A stretch of DNA of 64,000 bases from Humulus lupulus (lineage: Eukaryota; Streptophyta; Magnoliopsida; Rosales; Cannabaceae), in assembly GCF_963169125.1 (NCBI RefSeq), contig NC_084799.1, forward strand, positions 66,386,643-66,450,642. The letters are read 5' to 3'. Below, one piece after another: positions 23,229-33,683 of this stretch. Both the position numbers and the translations under genes were made by a program. Each line of letters opens with the position of its first letter. Position 1 is the first letter of the stretch. The notes beneath the pieces were generated by a model. It was given only the letters and a program-made list of their open reading frames with translations, did no database searches and was not told the origin of the DNA.

Positions 23229-26200
23229 TTAAAGCTTAGCTTTGCATGTAGCCCTGTTGTGGCCAAGACCACCACACATGCTACACTTGCGCTCTTTGCG
23301 AATGATTTCTCCATTTGATGGAGTGCGGTTTGTCTTCCTTCTTCCCACCTTACTCTTCTTCGGTCGACCAACTGGTTGTTTTTCAACGGGAACCCCAACT
23401 TGCATTTTCTCTATGTTCTCAGGAACTTCCCAATCATCCTCGTTGCCAGTTAGGTAAATTGTTTCTTTGTAAGACTCCCTCCACATCTCAGTAGTGTAAT
23501 ATGGTGAACACAGTGAGTAAATGTTGACATTGCGCAACATGGCCGCAGCCACACCATGAACACAAGGGTAACCCATTATTTGAAACTGACCACAAGAGTA
23601 TGATTTGGTCATCAAATTCACCTCACCATCACCTTCTGGGTCTACCACATGAAATTCAAACTGTCCAAGAGGATGGACTTTCAAGTACCTTGCATCATCC
23701 GCAATGCCTGAGACATCTTTCTCATATATTGTTGCTAATTTGGATGTGCACTTCTCTACCTCCTCACAACGCGCGACAAACCATGACTGAATTGTGAAAC
23801 GAATGAATTCCACAAAAGTAGTGACTGGGAAGGTTCTTGCGTCTCTGGTTTTGTTGTTGAAACTTTCAGCGTAGTTGCTTGTCATTACATTGTATCAATT
23901 CCCAGGAAAGTATGCACGAGTCCACTTATCGAAGCCAATACCCTCGAGATATTGAGCTATGGCAGGATCCATTTGCTTTATATTGTTGAAGAACCTGTGA
24001 AATTTTGACTTCCGAAATGCATATGCCGCATTCCACATCTCCTTGTGACAGTGATCGGTCTTGAACTTAGTGATTACATTCATACTTATGTGATGGTAGC
24101 ATGCGCCGTGGTAGGCATCAGGGAAGACCAACTCAAGAGCATGAATAATGCTAGCATGCCTGTCTGATACAAAAGACAGATTATCAACAACTCCAATGGC
24201 TTCCTTCAATTTCATCATGAAATACTTCCAAGAAGCATGATTCTCACTGTCAACAATCGCGAATGCAATTGGATAAATGTGGTTATTCGCATCCAATGCG
24301 ACAGCACACAACATGTGGCCACCGTACCTTGACTTCAAGAAAGTGTCGTTCACACATATAACAGGACGACATGATGTAAATCCCCTTCTACAAACTCCGA
24401 GTGAGAAGAAACAGTAAAGAAAGCGACCGTCATCTGTGACAAAATCAGTAATTGTACCTGGATTCTTTTGCTGCAGCATGTACAGGTAAGAAGGTAACTT
24501 GGAGTACGATTCTTCAGGTGTCCCCCTGACATAACCGAGTGCCTTCTCTCTGCATCTCCAAGCCTTCATATAACTCATATCGATCCCAAAATTATTCTTC
24601 ATATCCTCCTTTATGCTGTTTGGTGGATAGCTAGTGCCATTAGTAGCATATTTGTTCTTGATAAGGTGCCCAATGACAGAAGGTGCTGCTTGACGGTGGT
24701 CTTTTTGTCGCAATTCTAGTGAGCAAGTATGTACACTATTATAAACAGTGATCTCAAACATCTCTGATCGCGCTACTTTTTTCCCTCTTATTCTCCAACC
24801 ACAATCAGGATCCTTGTAGGTGATATACAACACATCAGTACCAGACTTCTTAACCATAAACTCAAAATTATTCTTCATTGCAAAGAGAGCCGCTTTGGTT
24901 TTCAATTCCATCTTGTTCTCAAATGTCTTCCCAAGATGTAATTCCCCCAACGCTACACCGGATGAGGGTGATTCAGAACGACTACAAGCTATGATATCTT
25001 CTTTTGTAAACATGGGAGCACTCCATTTTCTGTGATCTTCTGTTGAACATATTGAAATGTTCCCTGTATAGTTATATTCTGTTCCACCAGGACGACTAGA
25101 GCTGGTGCCAGGTGTTCGACGTCCTTTACTTGGTGGGTTCGTCCGTGCAATATGACGTATTGGTTGTTCTTGTGCTTCTTCTACTTGCAAATGTTCAGCT
25201 AATAGATCATCATCCACTGAATTGTCTCCTAAGTCCTCATTGTGTTCAGCTACCGGATTGTCATTCACATAGGGGTTGTACTCATACTAGTTGTCCCTCA
25301 GGTCACCAATAGGAAATCCTAAAGTACTGGCTGCTCCCTCAGGTCCGGGAGTGGAATATGGGTCTGCAATGACAATCTTTTTAACAGGAGTGACACACAA
25401 GGCCAACCTTTCTTTAGATGTTACTCCTAAGAATGCACGGACACCAAGATCACTTTCAACATGAACGGGTGTAAATGGTTGGTCGTCGCAAGTGTAAGGA
25501 ACCTCCAATTTCAACTCATACATCTGTTTATCAACTTTAAGTTCCTTGTGCAATATGTCAAGAAGTTGCAAGTACGTTATAGTATCCTCCATCGGTATCA
25601 CCATGCATTGAGGGTTCTTGAAAATCCACTTATTCCCTTGTAATTCCCAAACACCATTGTAGGGTACAAAAACGTAGACAATAGAGCCTGTGTTGGAAAA
25701 AAAAACATTAACATTGTCAGGAAAACTGTCATTTTTTCAGAAATACATTAAAAAAGAACATTATCGAGCTTTATCGAGCTATCATCGAGCTTTATCGAGT
25801 TCTCATCGAGCTCTTATCGAGTTAGCATCGAGCTACCATTTCTCAAAACTGAACAAAAACCTAACCAAACCCTCTATCGAACCGCATCGAGCTCTTATCG
25901 AGTTAGCATCGAGCTACCATTTCTCAAAACCGACCATAAAACCTAACCAAACCCTCCATCGAACCCTATCGAGCTCATATCGAGCACATATCGAGAAAAC
26001 CTAAACCTATCGAGCTCAAATATTGTAGGGTCCATTCGAACCCTTATCGAGTTTTCATCGAGCACAATCGAGCACTAAAACCCAAACCTATCGAGCTATA
26101 ATCGAGCTCACATCGAGCTACATCGAGCTCTTACAAGACCTTCTTCTACATACCATCGAACCGTTATCGAGCAAAAAAATTGCAGAAAACCCAGAAAAAC

Positions 26201-26327
26201 ACAGATAGCGGAATCTCTCAAAAAATCCCGAAAAATACACCAATATAGGCTCAGATCTGTTCAAAATAGCCAAAAAAATGTAAACAAATAATACCCAACA
26301 CATAAAATGTAAAATCTTATTACCCAT
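23229..26327 (-). pseudogene. mudrA-type MULE transposase, single frame with two nonsense codons
   Basis: On the minus strand a first coding exon of four bases (ATGG, 26327-26324) joins an acceptor CAACACAG at 25688. One frame then runs from 25687 to 23229, for 820 codons in all. The N-terminal domain (about residues 1-120) matches that of the second MULE at 51.9 kb. The catalytic region has VNDTFLKSRYGG, VSDRHASI and CYHHISMN. SWIM-like and zinc-knuckle motifs follow (SCGQFQIMGYPCVHG; CSMCGGLGHNRATC). The SWIM-like motif has only one Cys in its first pair. Only two stops break the frame: TAG at 25289-25287 (CAG expected) and TGA at 23897-23895, in the conserved GN-YN motif (CGA expected). 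Both are C-to-T changes in methylation contexts. The acting site would be the nucleus. Confidence 0.9.
25765..26175 (-). repeat. TATCGAG-type subterminal repeat array, right arm
   Basis: The words TATCGAGCT, CATCGAGCT and TATCGAACC recur throughout, about 30 copies of the ATCGA core. They are the reverse complement of the left-arm motif. The array lies in the intron and 5' leader of the transposase gene. Confidence 0.85.
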
Positions 26328-26524
26328 GGTTTTTCTCCTCCAAAAACTCTCAAAATAGATGTTGCCTTTGATATTAACGACTTCACAGAGACAATGGAGA
26401 TGACTAACAATGATTTTGACAAGAAAATTATACAAAACTGTAGGTTTTATGGATGATTTCGTGAGAATTAGAGAGAGAGAGGGAGGAGAGTGGAAGAGAA
26501 GGTTTTGTGATTTTTTGATATAAT

Positions 26525-26638
26525 GGAAGGGGTATTTTGGGTATGAGAGGAAAGTTTAGCATTAAATTGAAAATATTATTAGTGTTGGGATTTTTTGGTA
26601 ATATTAGATATTATTAGACATAAATAATGAAATTTCCC
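26525..26638 (-). repeat. Right terminal inverted repeat of the MULE
   Basis: As reverse complement it begins GGGAAATTTCATTATTTATG and follows the left repeat through CCAAAAAATCCCAACACTAA to an AATACCCC word. It differs from the left copy by about a dozen substitutions and one A insertion near the tip, so the copies have diverged moderately since insertion. Confidence 0.92.
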
Positions 26639-27072
26639 TAATAATAATAATAATAATAATGGGAACCAATTAGGACTACACTTCGTGCTAGTCCATGGAT
26701 CAAGCCATGGAGCCTGGTGCTTGTACAAGATCCGTGCTCTGATTGAAACTTCGGGTCATAAAGTCACATGCCTTGACCTCAAAGGCTCAGGCATCGACTC
26801 TGCTGATCCAAACACCATTTTTACTTTCGCTCAGTATAATTGCCCTCCCTCCCACCCAACCAAAAGGTAAACACTCGGCACAAACACTCTATTCAGTAGT
26901 CAAACATATATGTATTGAAAGGGTTTTCTTTATTTTGAAGGTAGTACTGGTGGGACATAGCGCAGGAGGGCTTAGCCTTACGGATGCAATACATAAAAAT
27001 GCTGAGAAAATTCTTTTTGCCGTGTTTGTTGCTGCTAACATGATGAAAAACGGTAGAGATGAAAAACGGTAG
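26639..27072 (+). pseudogene. Methylesterase (MES, alpha/beta-hydrolase) pseudogene fragment
   Basis: After (AAT)n the frame reads GLHFVLVHGSSHGAWCLYKI, then GHKVTCLDLKGSGID and TFAQYN, the typical start of plant methylesterases (MES17-like). A 74-bp intron (26867-26940, GT...AG) precedes VVLVGHSAGGLSL, which holds the nucleophile Ser of GHSAG. Before the intron a short segment between YN and SLPPNQK is missing, with a frameshift. After exon 2 the sequence ends in a duplicated ATGAAAAACGGTAGA word. The region that should hold the catalytic Asp and His is absent. The family hydrolyses methyl esters of hormones. This copy is non-functional because it is split by the MULE, frameshifted and truncated. 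Confidence 0.88.
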
Positions 27073-28241
27073 AAATGACGAACGTATATTAATTTCAGTG
27101 TGTGGATAATTTTTTGTTTTGTTTTAACGGTTTTTTATTTTTTTCTGTTAATTTTAATGGAATATTTTTATATTTAATTGTATATTGTAAACATTACTTA
27201 AACTTAAATAAAATTAAATAAATAAATAATTAAACAAATTCAAATAAGATATTTATTTAGATATTTTAAAATAATAATTATTTAAAAATAATAAAACCAT
27301 ACATTTTATAACTTAAATAAAATTTAATTAAACTTAATATTGCATTAAACATATAATATATAATCTTTTGTTGTTACTACAAAATTAAAAAATTATAACA
27401 AACATAAATTTAAATAAAAATAAATAAATTAATTGATTAAAATAGGATATTTTAAAGAAATTTTATGATAATTTAAATTAATAATTAAATCATACTTATT
27501 TAAAAATAATAAATGCATACATATCATTTTTTATCTTATAAATTTGTGTGATAGTTTATTTTTTATCAAGTGATTGAAGTTTTTTCTTTTTTTATCAAAT
27601 TCATCAAATGACATTGCGAAATACATTAGAAACTAAAAATAGTTGATGCATGTATACTATTGTCTATACTATAATTTTTTATATTTCTATTATTAATTTC
27701 TTTTTAAATATTATTATATTATATATATATATGTCATGTAGTCATGTAAATATATATCTATGTCAACATTGTGTTTAGAAGTCATATATATGAGATTATT
27801 GATATAAATATTTATATATACTATAGAACTATAATTATTTTTATTTTATATATATTTAAAAAAAATAATGAACTAGTTTTTACTAAAATTATAGATAATG
27901 TTTATAACTTTAAAACTAAGCAAACGTGCATTGCACGTTGCTTCTACCTAATATATATATATATTTATATTATTAATTTCTTATTTACTTATTAATTGAT
28001 ACATATACATACTATAAATCACCCCTTAATACCTGTTTTTTTTTTTCTTTTTTACAAAATTTTATTTTAGACTTAGTTGAGCTAGCTTTGGTAAAATAAA
28101 AAAAATAATATAAAATAAAAATAAAAACGCTTCACTCACTATTATTTCTTGCGAAAAAGTATAAGGGGATTTTTTACGTTTTTATTCTCTCTTTCCATAG
28201 TTTTTTTTTATCTTCCCACCAAAAAGAGTTAAGGGTACTCA
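27073..28241. other. AT-rich spacer, no gene seen
   Basis: The stretch is very AT-rich with TATATA runs (27720-27735 and 27950-27965). No coding frame resembles a protein and no RNA gene was found. Confidence 0.6.
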
Positions 28242-28921
28242 TGTTAGAATATTTATTTATATGGTATATAAAATCAATTTGTTACAACTAATTGATTTAA
28301 TATATCAAAGTCAATATTTTATTTATTGACATATATTTTAATTAATTGTCAACATTATTTGTTACCCAATTTTGTTTGTTACCCGATTTTCCATATCCCA
28401 ACTGAATGAGAGATTATCTCAATCTGTGGCAGAGACTTTGATGGAATGTTTCACTCTATAAATATAGAGTACTGGTCCCCAAGCTCACTACTCATTATTC
28501 TGTCTTTCAGTAACTCCATCTAATAGAGTTAGTGAGAGTTTGGAAGCCTATGTACTCGTTCTAATTTATTTTCTTTTCTTTTGTAGATGTAGAGTTGTAG
28601 ATCGAGATTATCAATAACAATAGCTGGAGGTACATATATTCGTTCCTATAGATTTTATAACAATCCGTTTATTCCGCATTAGGATTGTTATGCATCTAGA
28701 TTAATTTTTAATCTAACATTTGGTATCAGAGCTAGGTTTACCTCTGCCTTGATTATCTTTCCATGCTTTATAATTACACATTTGTTTTGGTCGTATGTAT
28801 ATCTATAAATATATTGTTCAAATTTTCGTTGCTCAATGTAATTATAATTTTTTTTTATTTATGTTTATAATATTTTGGAGGCAATTTTATAAATATACTT
28901 CGGCTGCCACATATATATATA
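28242..28921 (+). mobile_element. Copia-type LTR with primer binding site, truncated by Tat insertion
   Basis: The LTR runs 28242-28718. It starts TGTTAGAATATTT and ends TAATCTAACA, with 7-bp mirrored tips (TGTTAGA / TCTAACA). A TATA-like CTATAAATATAGAG lies at about 28455. Directly after it is TTTGGTATCAGAGCTAGG, the tRNA-Met-type primer binding site of Copia elements. About 200 bases of internal sequence follow before the Tat LTR begins at 28922. No gag frame survives, and the rest of this element is not seen downstream. Confidence 0.85.
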
Positions 28922-29735
28922 TGTTACACCCAGATTTTGAGATAAGAAGTTATGACCTCGAAAAATGGGCTCGTTAGGTGTGAGCTCGAAACACATACGG
29001 TCGTCATATGATTCAACCGTCGAACCTCTTTGAAGTAAACGACGACCTCGAAGATGTGTGACCTCGAGTGTGCTCTGAGCTTGCAATGGTCATGGTATGA
29101 CATACTTTTCCATGATTGCTTCGAGCGAGATAGATCGAGCTCGGGAAGTACAAGCTTGGATGTGACAACATCATCAGCTTCTATTTGTTCCAAACATACC
29201 GCGAAGTCAGGCGATGAGCTCGTGGTTGACTCATAGTCTCGGCAAGTTCAATGCCAATTGCTGATCTCGAAGATTTGATGAATCATCTGGGATAACCCAT
29301 TACGTGTGAACATGTTTATTGTTGTACAATCCCAATATTTAAGAGATATCATTTAATCTGTTATCCGTTCCCAATCTTCATGGGATGTTTCCATGTATAA
29401 AGGAAATAATGCATTAAATAGCATTATTTCAATTGATTTACAGAATATCTTCCCAAAATATGTGGGAATGAATTCTGCAACCTTCCCTATAAATAGAGAA
29501 GGAAACATCATTTGTGGAGGACTGATTTCTGATTTCTTGAGAGAAAATTCTGGGCAACTCTTCTCTGAAAAGTTTCCAGAAAACTCCTAAGTCTTAATAA
29601 CATAGACTCGTGGACTAGGCAGAGTTAACTGCTGAACCACGTAAAAATCCTTTAGTTTTCTTCTTATTTCATTTGCTCAAATATTTTATTGTTTAATTGC
29701 TCTACTATTTAAGTTGACGAAAAACGGCGTCAACA
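28922..29735 (+). repeat. 5' LTR of the Tat element
   Basis: The LTR is 814 bp with TG...CA ends (TGTTACACCCAG ... GGCGTCAACA). TATAAATAG at 29488-29496 is a likely core promoter, followed by a leader with the typical GTGGACTAGGCAG and ACCACGTAAAAAT words near the 3' part. The left flank is a TA-rich microsatellite, which blurs the target duplication. Confidence 0.88.
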
Positions 29736-29757
29736 GTTTTGTGCTTTCATTGAGAGC
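29736..29757 (+). promoter_or_regulatory. Primer binding site region of the Tat element
   Basis: The sequence GTTTTGTGCTTTCATTGAGA begins right after the LTR. This TTTGTGCTTTCATTGAGAGC-type sequence follows the 5' LTR in many Tat elements and is where the tRNA primer would anneal. The exact tRNA was not determined. Confidence 0.7.
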
Positions 29758-29811
29758 CATTAAACTGTACGTGCGTGAGTCTGTTCAGTCAGAGAGCCTC
29801 CCGAATCAACA

Positions 29812-32800
29812 ATGGCAGCAAATGATCCCAATTTTCATGAGGAGGAAATTTTAGATGAAGTTGACTACCCTCGATGCCCTGGAAATCAACCTATGGTGAA
29901 TTCGGACCTTGGTGAGAGGAGTGGATCATCCGACTCTCGGGGACCACTAGCCCCCAGGGACGACGAGGACATGTACTACAATCCTAAACGATATGTCCCG
30001 ATAGAGGAGCTCAAAAATCGTCAACTGCATAAGCAGTTGGCAGAGGCCAAGAAACGTAATGAGGAGCTAGCCAGACTAGCTGCTAAAGCGTAGGCAGTTC
30101 AAGCCCCACCTCTGCCAGAGGCCCAGGCTCCACCTCCGCGGGACGTTCATGTTCCACCATGTAGGCCTTGAGGGTGGCCACGCAAAAACGCTGCCACCCG
30201 AAGAGCGGAGCAACCTCCACCGCCAGCAAAGTAGCCTGCTCCGCCGAGGCCCCAGAGAAGTAACCAGGCTGGAGGTCCTACCAACCCAACTGCGGAGGCA
30301 CTGGCTGGAGTAGGGAATAACCGAGCCCCCTTGGAGGCTCGGACCCAAAATCCTGGTAATGCGCAGAACGCTGCAGAGCCTGATCGAGCAAACTCAGGGC
30401 CTTTTAGGCCCCGTAATGGATGGCAGCCACCATCACCAATAAGGCACCCACCATCGCCAATAAGGTATCCCTCACCAACTCGGAGGAACACATAATCGAC
30501 CCATGGTGATAGGGAAAGGCGAGCTGGGTGAAGGTGTGGAAATTGGGAGACTACTAGGGAGCATAGGGGTCCCCAACCCACGAGAAGCCAAATGTCTCGG
30601 TCTCACACTATTGAGACGAGGCAATCAGCAAGAATACTATCTCGGAACAACCATGCAACGAGCCATGTCAATGAAGGCTCGGGAGACACTAGATCAGTCA
30701 GTATATATGACCAGGAACGTAGAAACACTGGGAATCGAAGAAATCACCCAAATTTACGAGAACATCTGAACCATAATCGGGGGAATGATAATCCATCGAA
30801 CCCAGATCTGAGGGATCATCTCAATGGGCGCAAGAACCCTGCGCTAAGGCATGAAACTGGAGTTGTAATCAACGATAACCAGTTCCCGCTACTTCAAGTC
30901 AGACCCCCGGTAGATCCAGCCCAAGAAAGGATTGAACAGTTGGAAAGAGCGTTCAGGCTCTTACAAAACGAACGAGGTAGGGAACGGGATGAAGAGTTCG
31001 ATGAAGAACTCGAGCCCTTCGCCCCGCATATTTCTAGCACCTCGTTTCCTCAAGGATTCAGAATTCCTCATGTCCCACCATTTGATGGGAATTTGGATCC
31101 GTATAGTCATTTAAGCACGTTCAACACAATCATGCGAGCCAGTAATGTGGGCTACGAGCTCAGATGCATGCTGTTCCCAGCCTCGCTCACGGGACCAGTG
31201 AAGAACTGGTTTAAGAAGTATAAGAGACATTCGATTGCTTCTTGGGATCAATTATCAAGAGATTTCAAGAAGCAATTCAAGGCCATGGTCGGCATTAGGC
31301 CCGAGGCGTCTGCCTTGACCAATGTCCGAAAACAGCCGAATGAATCACTGAAAAGTTACCTCACGAGGTTTAATTTGGAAGTTGCCCGAGCTTGTGACGT
31401 CGACGACAGTGGCCATTTAATGGCTATCCGAGTCGAAGTAATGCCTGGAAGTCCTCTCTAGGAGGATATGCAGAGGAAGCTCGTAAGGTCCCTAACCGAG
31501 TTCAAACGACGAGCTAAGAGGTTTGTTAATGTAGAAGAGGAGAGGTCAGCATTGAATATGGCCTATCAGCCCATTACTACAACAACAAACGCAAACTCTG
31601 CCTCGACCTTGGCGGATCCTACGACCTCAAAACCCCCTGGGGACAACCCTTCTAAAAGAAAGAAGAATGAAGGGAATAATCCCGAGGCAGAAGGGGGAAA
31701 TAAGAAGAAAGAGGAAAGATATTTCTTCGTATACAAGGTGTATACCGAGCTCAATGAGTCTCTAGAGAATATCTACCTGGCTAATGAGAACCAGGTCCCT
31801 TTTAGACGGCCTGACCTTATGAGAAATCAAAAAGCAAAAAGAGACTCCAGCAAGTACTGCAGATTCCATAGAGATATCAGACATACAACCGATGAATGCA
31901 GGCAATTAAAAGATGAGATCGAAGGCCTGATCTCGAGAGGATATTTCAGACAATATGTTAGGAATCAAAACCCCAATCAGGCTTCCACCAGCCAGAGGGC
32001 AGCAGCAGCACCGCCTGCCCAGAACAGCAAATCCCGAGCACGGGAAGATGAACGACCCCCTCTGATTGATGGAGAAGATGTTATAACCATCTCGAGGGGA
32101 CCACATATTGCAGGATCGGGTAGGAACGCCCAAAAAAGATATGTCAATGACCTGAAAACTGGTGACGGGTCCCCTTACGAACTCGAACCCAGAGCTCCAA
32201 AACAACAAAGGGTTGAGTCTCAACCCATAACTTTTACTGAGGATGATGCGTCTCACGTACAATTCCCTCACAACGACCCGCTGGTCATCACCCTTCAGCT
32301 CGCAAATAAGAGGGTACATCGGTTCCTAATTGACAATGGGAGCTCAGTGAATATCCTCTACAAGGCCACTTTAGAAAAGATGGGACTCACGCTTTGCGAC
32401 CTAAAGGCCTGTGCAACGACATTGTACGACTTTTCAGGAGAAGGGATTGCCTGTATGGGATCCATCGAACTCCCCGTAACCTTGGGAGACTTCCCAGTCT
32501 TGACAACCAAGATGATGGAGTTTGTAGTGGTGGATCTTCCATTGGCCTACAATGTTTTGCTCGGAAGACACGCCCTAGTAGGGCGGGGGGCCGTTTCGTG
32601 CGTTAGGCACCTGGCCATATAGTTCCTGACTTCTAGTGGCATCGGGACGCTAAAAGGAGACCAACTCACTGGCAGGGAATGTTACAGCATTTTCGTGAGA
32701 GGGAAGAAGCAGACAAGCACACAAACGCTTGTAGTAATTCAGAGTAAGGATGGGACAATTTTCGAAATAGATGAAGAGATTGATCCAAGAATAGAAGAAA

Positions 32801-33683
32801 GGGCTGACCTCGAGCCCCTAAAAGAACTCGAAGAGGTTGATCCCCCAAAAATTGTGAAGGTAGGGAAAAACCTTCAAGAAGAAACAAAATATCAATTAAT
32901 TTGCTTCTTGAAGAAGAACCAGGATGTTTTCGCATGGTCATATTCGAACATGGTAGGAATAAGTCTGAATGTGATGAGCCACGCCCTTAACATCGATATG
33001 AGCTTCCCCCCGAAGCAACAAAAACGAAGACTCCTAGACGATAACAGGAAGAAAGCCCTGAAGGAAGAGGTTGACAGGTTGAAGGCAAACCAATTCATAT
33101 GAGATGCCTTCTACCCTGATTTGGTCGCTAACCCAATACTAGTTCCAAAGCCTAACGGAACATGGCAGACCTATATCGATTACTCCGACCTCAATAAAGC
33201 ATGTCCTAAGGACTGCTTTCCCCTACCTCGAATCGATCAGCTCGTAGATACCACAGTCGGGCACAAACTTATGTTGTTCATGGATGCTTATTCTGGATAT
33301 AACCAGATTGCCATGCATGCCCCGGACCAAGAGCATACGAGTTTTGTGACAAATAAAGGACTATACTGCTACAATGTCATGCCATTCGGGCTCAAGAATG
33401 CTGGAGCCACGTACCAACGACTCGTAAACATGATGTTCTCCGAACATATAGGTAATAACATAGAAGTGTATGTTGATGATATGTTGGTCAAATCAAAACA
33501 TAACAATAACCAAGTGGACGACCTTGAAGAATGCTTCGCCGGGTTGCGAAAGTACAACATGAAACTCAACCCCCAGAAATGCTCTTTTGGAGTATCATCA
33601 GGGAAGTTCCTGGGTTTCATTGTGAACGCGCGGGGAATAGAGGTTAATCCTGACAAGATCCAGGCGTTGATTAACATGCCCTC
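29812..33683 (+). pseudogene. Tat gag-protease-reverse transcriptase frame with eight nonsense codons
   Basis: One reading frame runs from ATG 29812 to the LTR insertion at 33684 without a frameshift. It is interrupted only by stops at 30091, 30169, 30232, 30493, 30529, 31459, 32620 and 33100. Gag includes the capsid region FPQGFRIPHVPPFDG and a KYCRFHRDIRHTTDECRQLK zinc-type motif. Protease has FLIDNGSSVNILY with the DNGSS variant of the active site. RT has YIDYSDLNKACPKD, FMDAYSGYNQI, MPFGLKNAGATYQR and an intact VYVDDMLVKSK catalytic box. Most of the stops fit CAG-to-TAG or CGA-to-TGA changes. The family copies its RNA into DNA in cytoplasmic particles; this copy cannot make the full polyprotein. 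Confidence 0.92.

Larger units (their letters stand above)
18548..26638. mobile_element. 8.1-kb Mutator-like element with ULP1-like protease gene and mudrA
   Basis: The ends are long inverted repeats of about 110 bp, starting GGGAATTTCATTATTTATG on the left and, as reverse complement, GGGAAATTTCATTATTTATG on the right. They are flanked by an 11-bp duplication TAATAATAATA (18537-18547 and 26639-26649; the exact length is blurred by the AAT microsatellite). Inside, two genes converge: a spliced DUF1985/ULP1-like protease gene on the plus strand (19519-22902) and a mudrA-type transposase on the minus strand (26327-23229). Both arms and the introns are filled with CTCGAT-type repeats. MULEs carrying ULP1-like peptidases are known in plants (Kaonashi-type). 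Both genes carry stops, so this copy is probably not autonomous now. Confidence 0.95.

Noticed and set aside
25690..26004. 104-codon Ser/His-rich plus-strand frame
   Set aside because: It is the translation of the TATCGAG repeat array in the transposase leader, not a protein gene.
27771..27995. 74-codon frame
   Set aside because: Very AT-rich, dominated by Ile/Tyr codons from TATA runs, with no domain.
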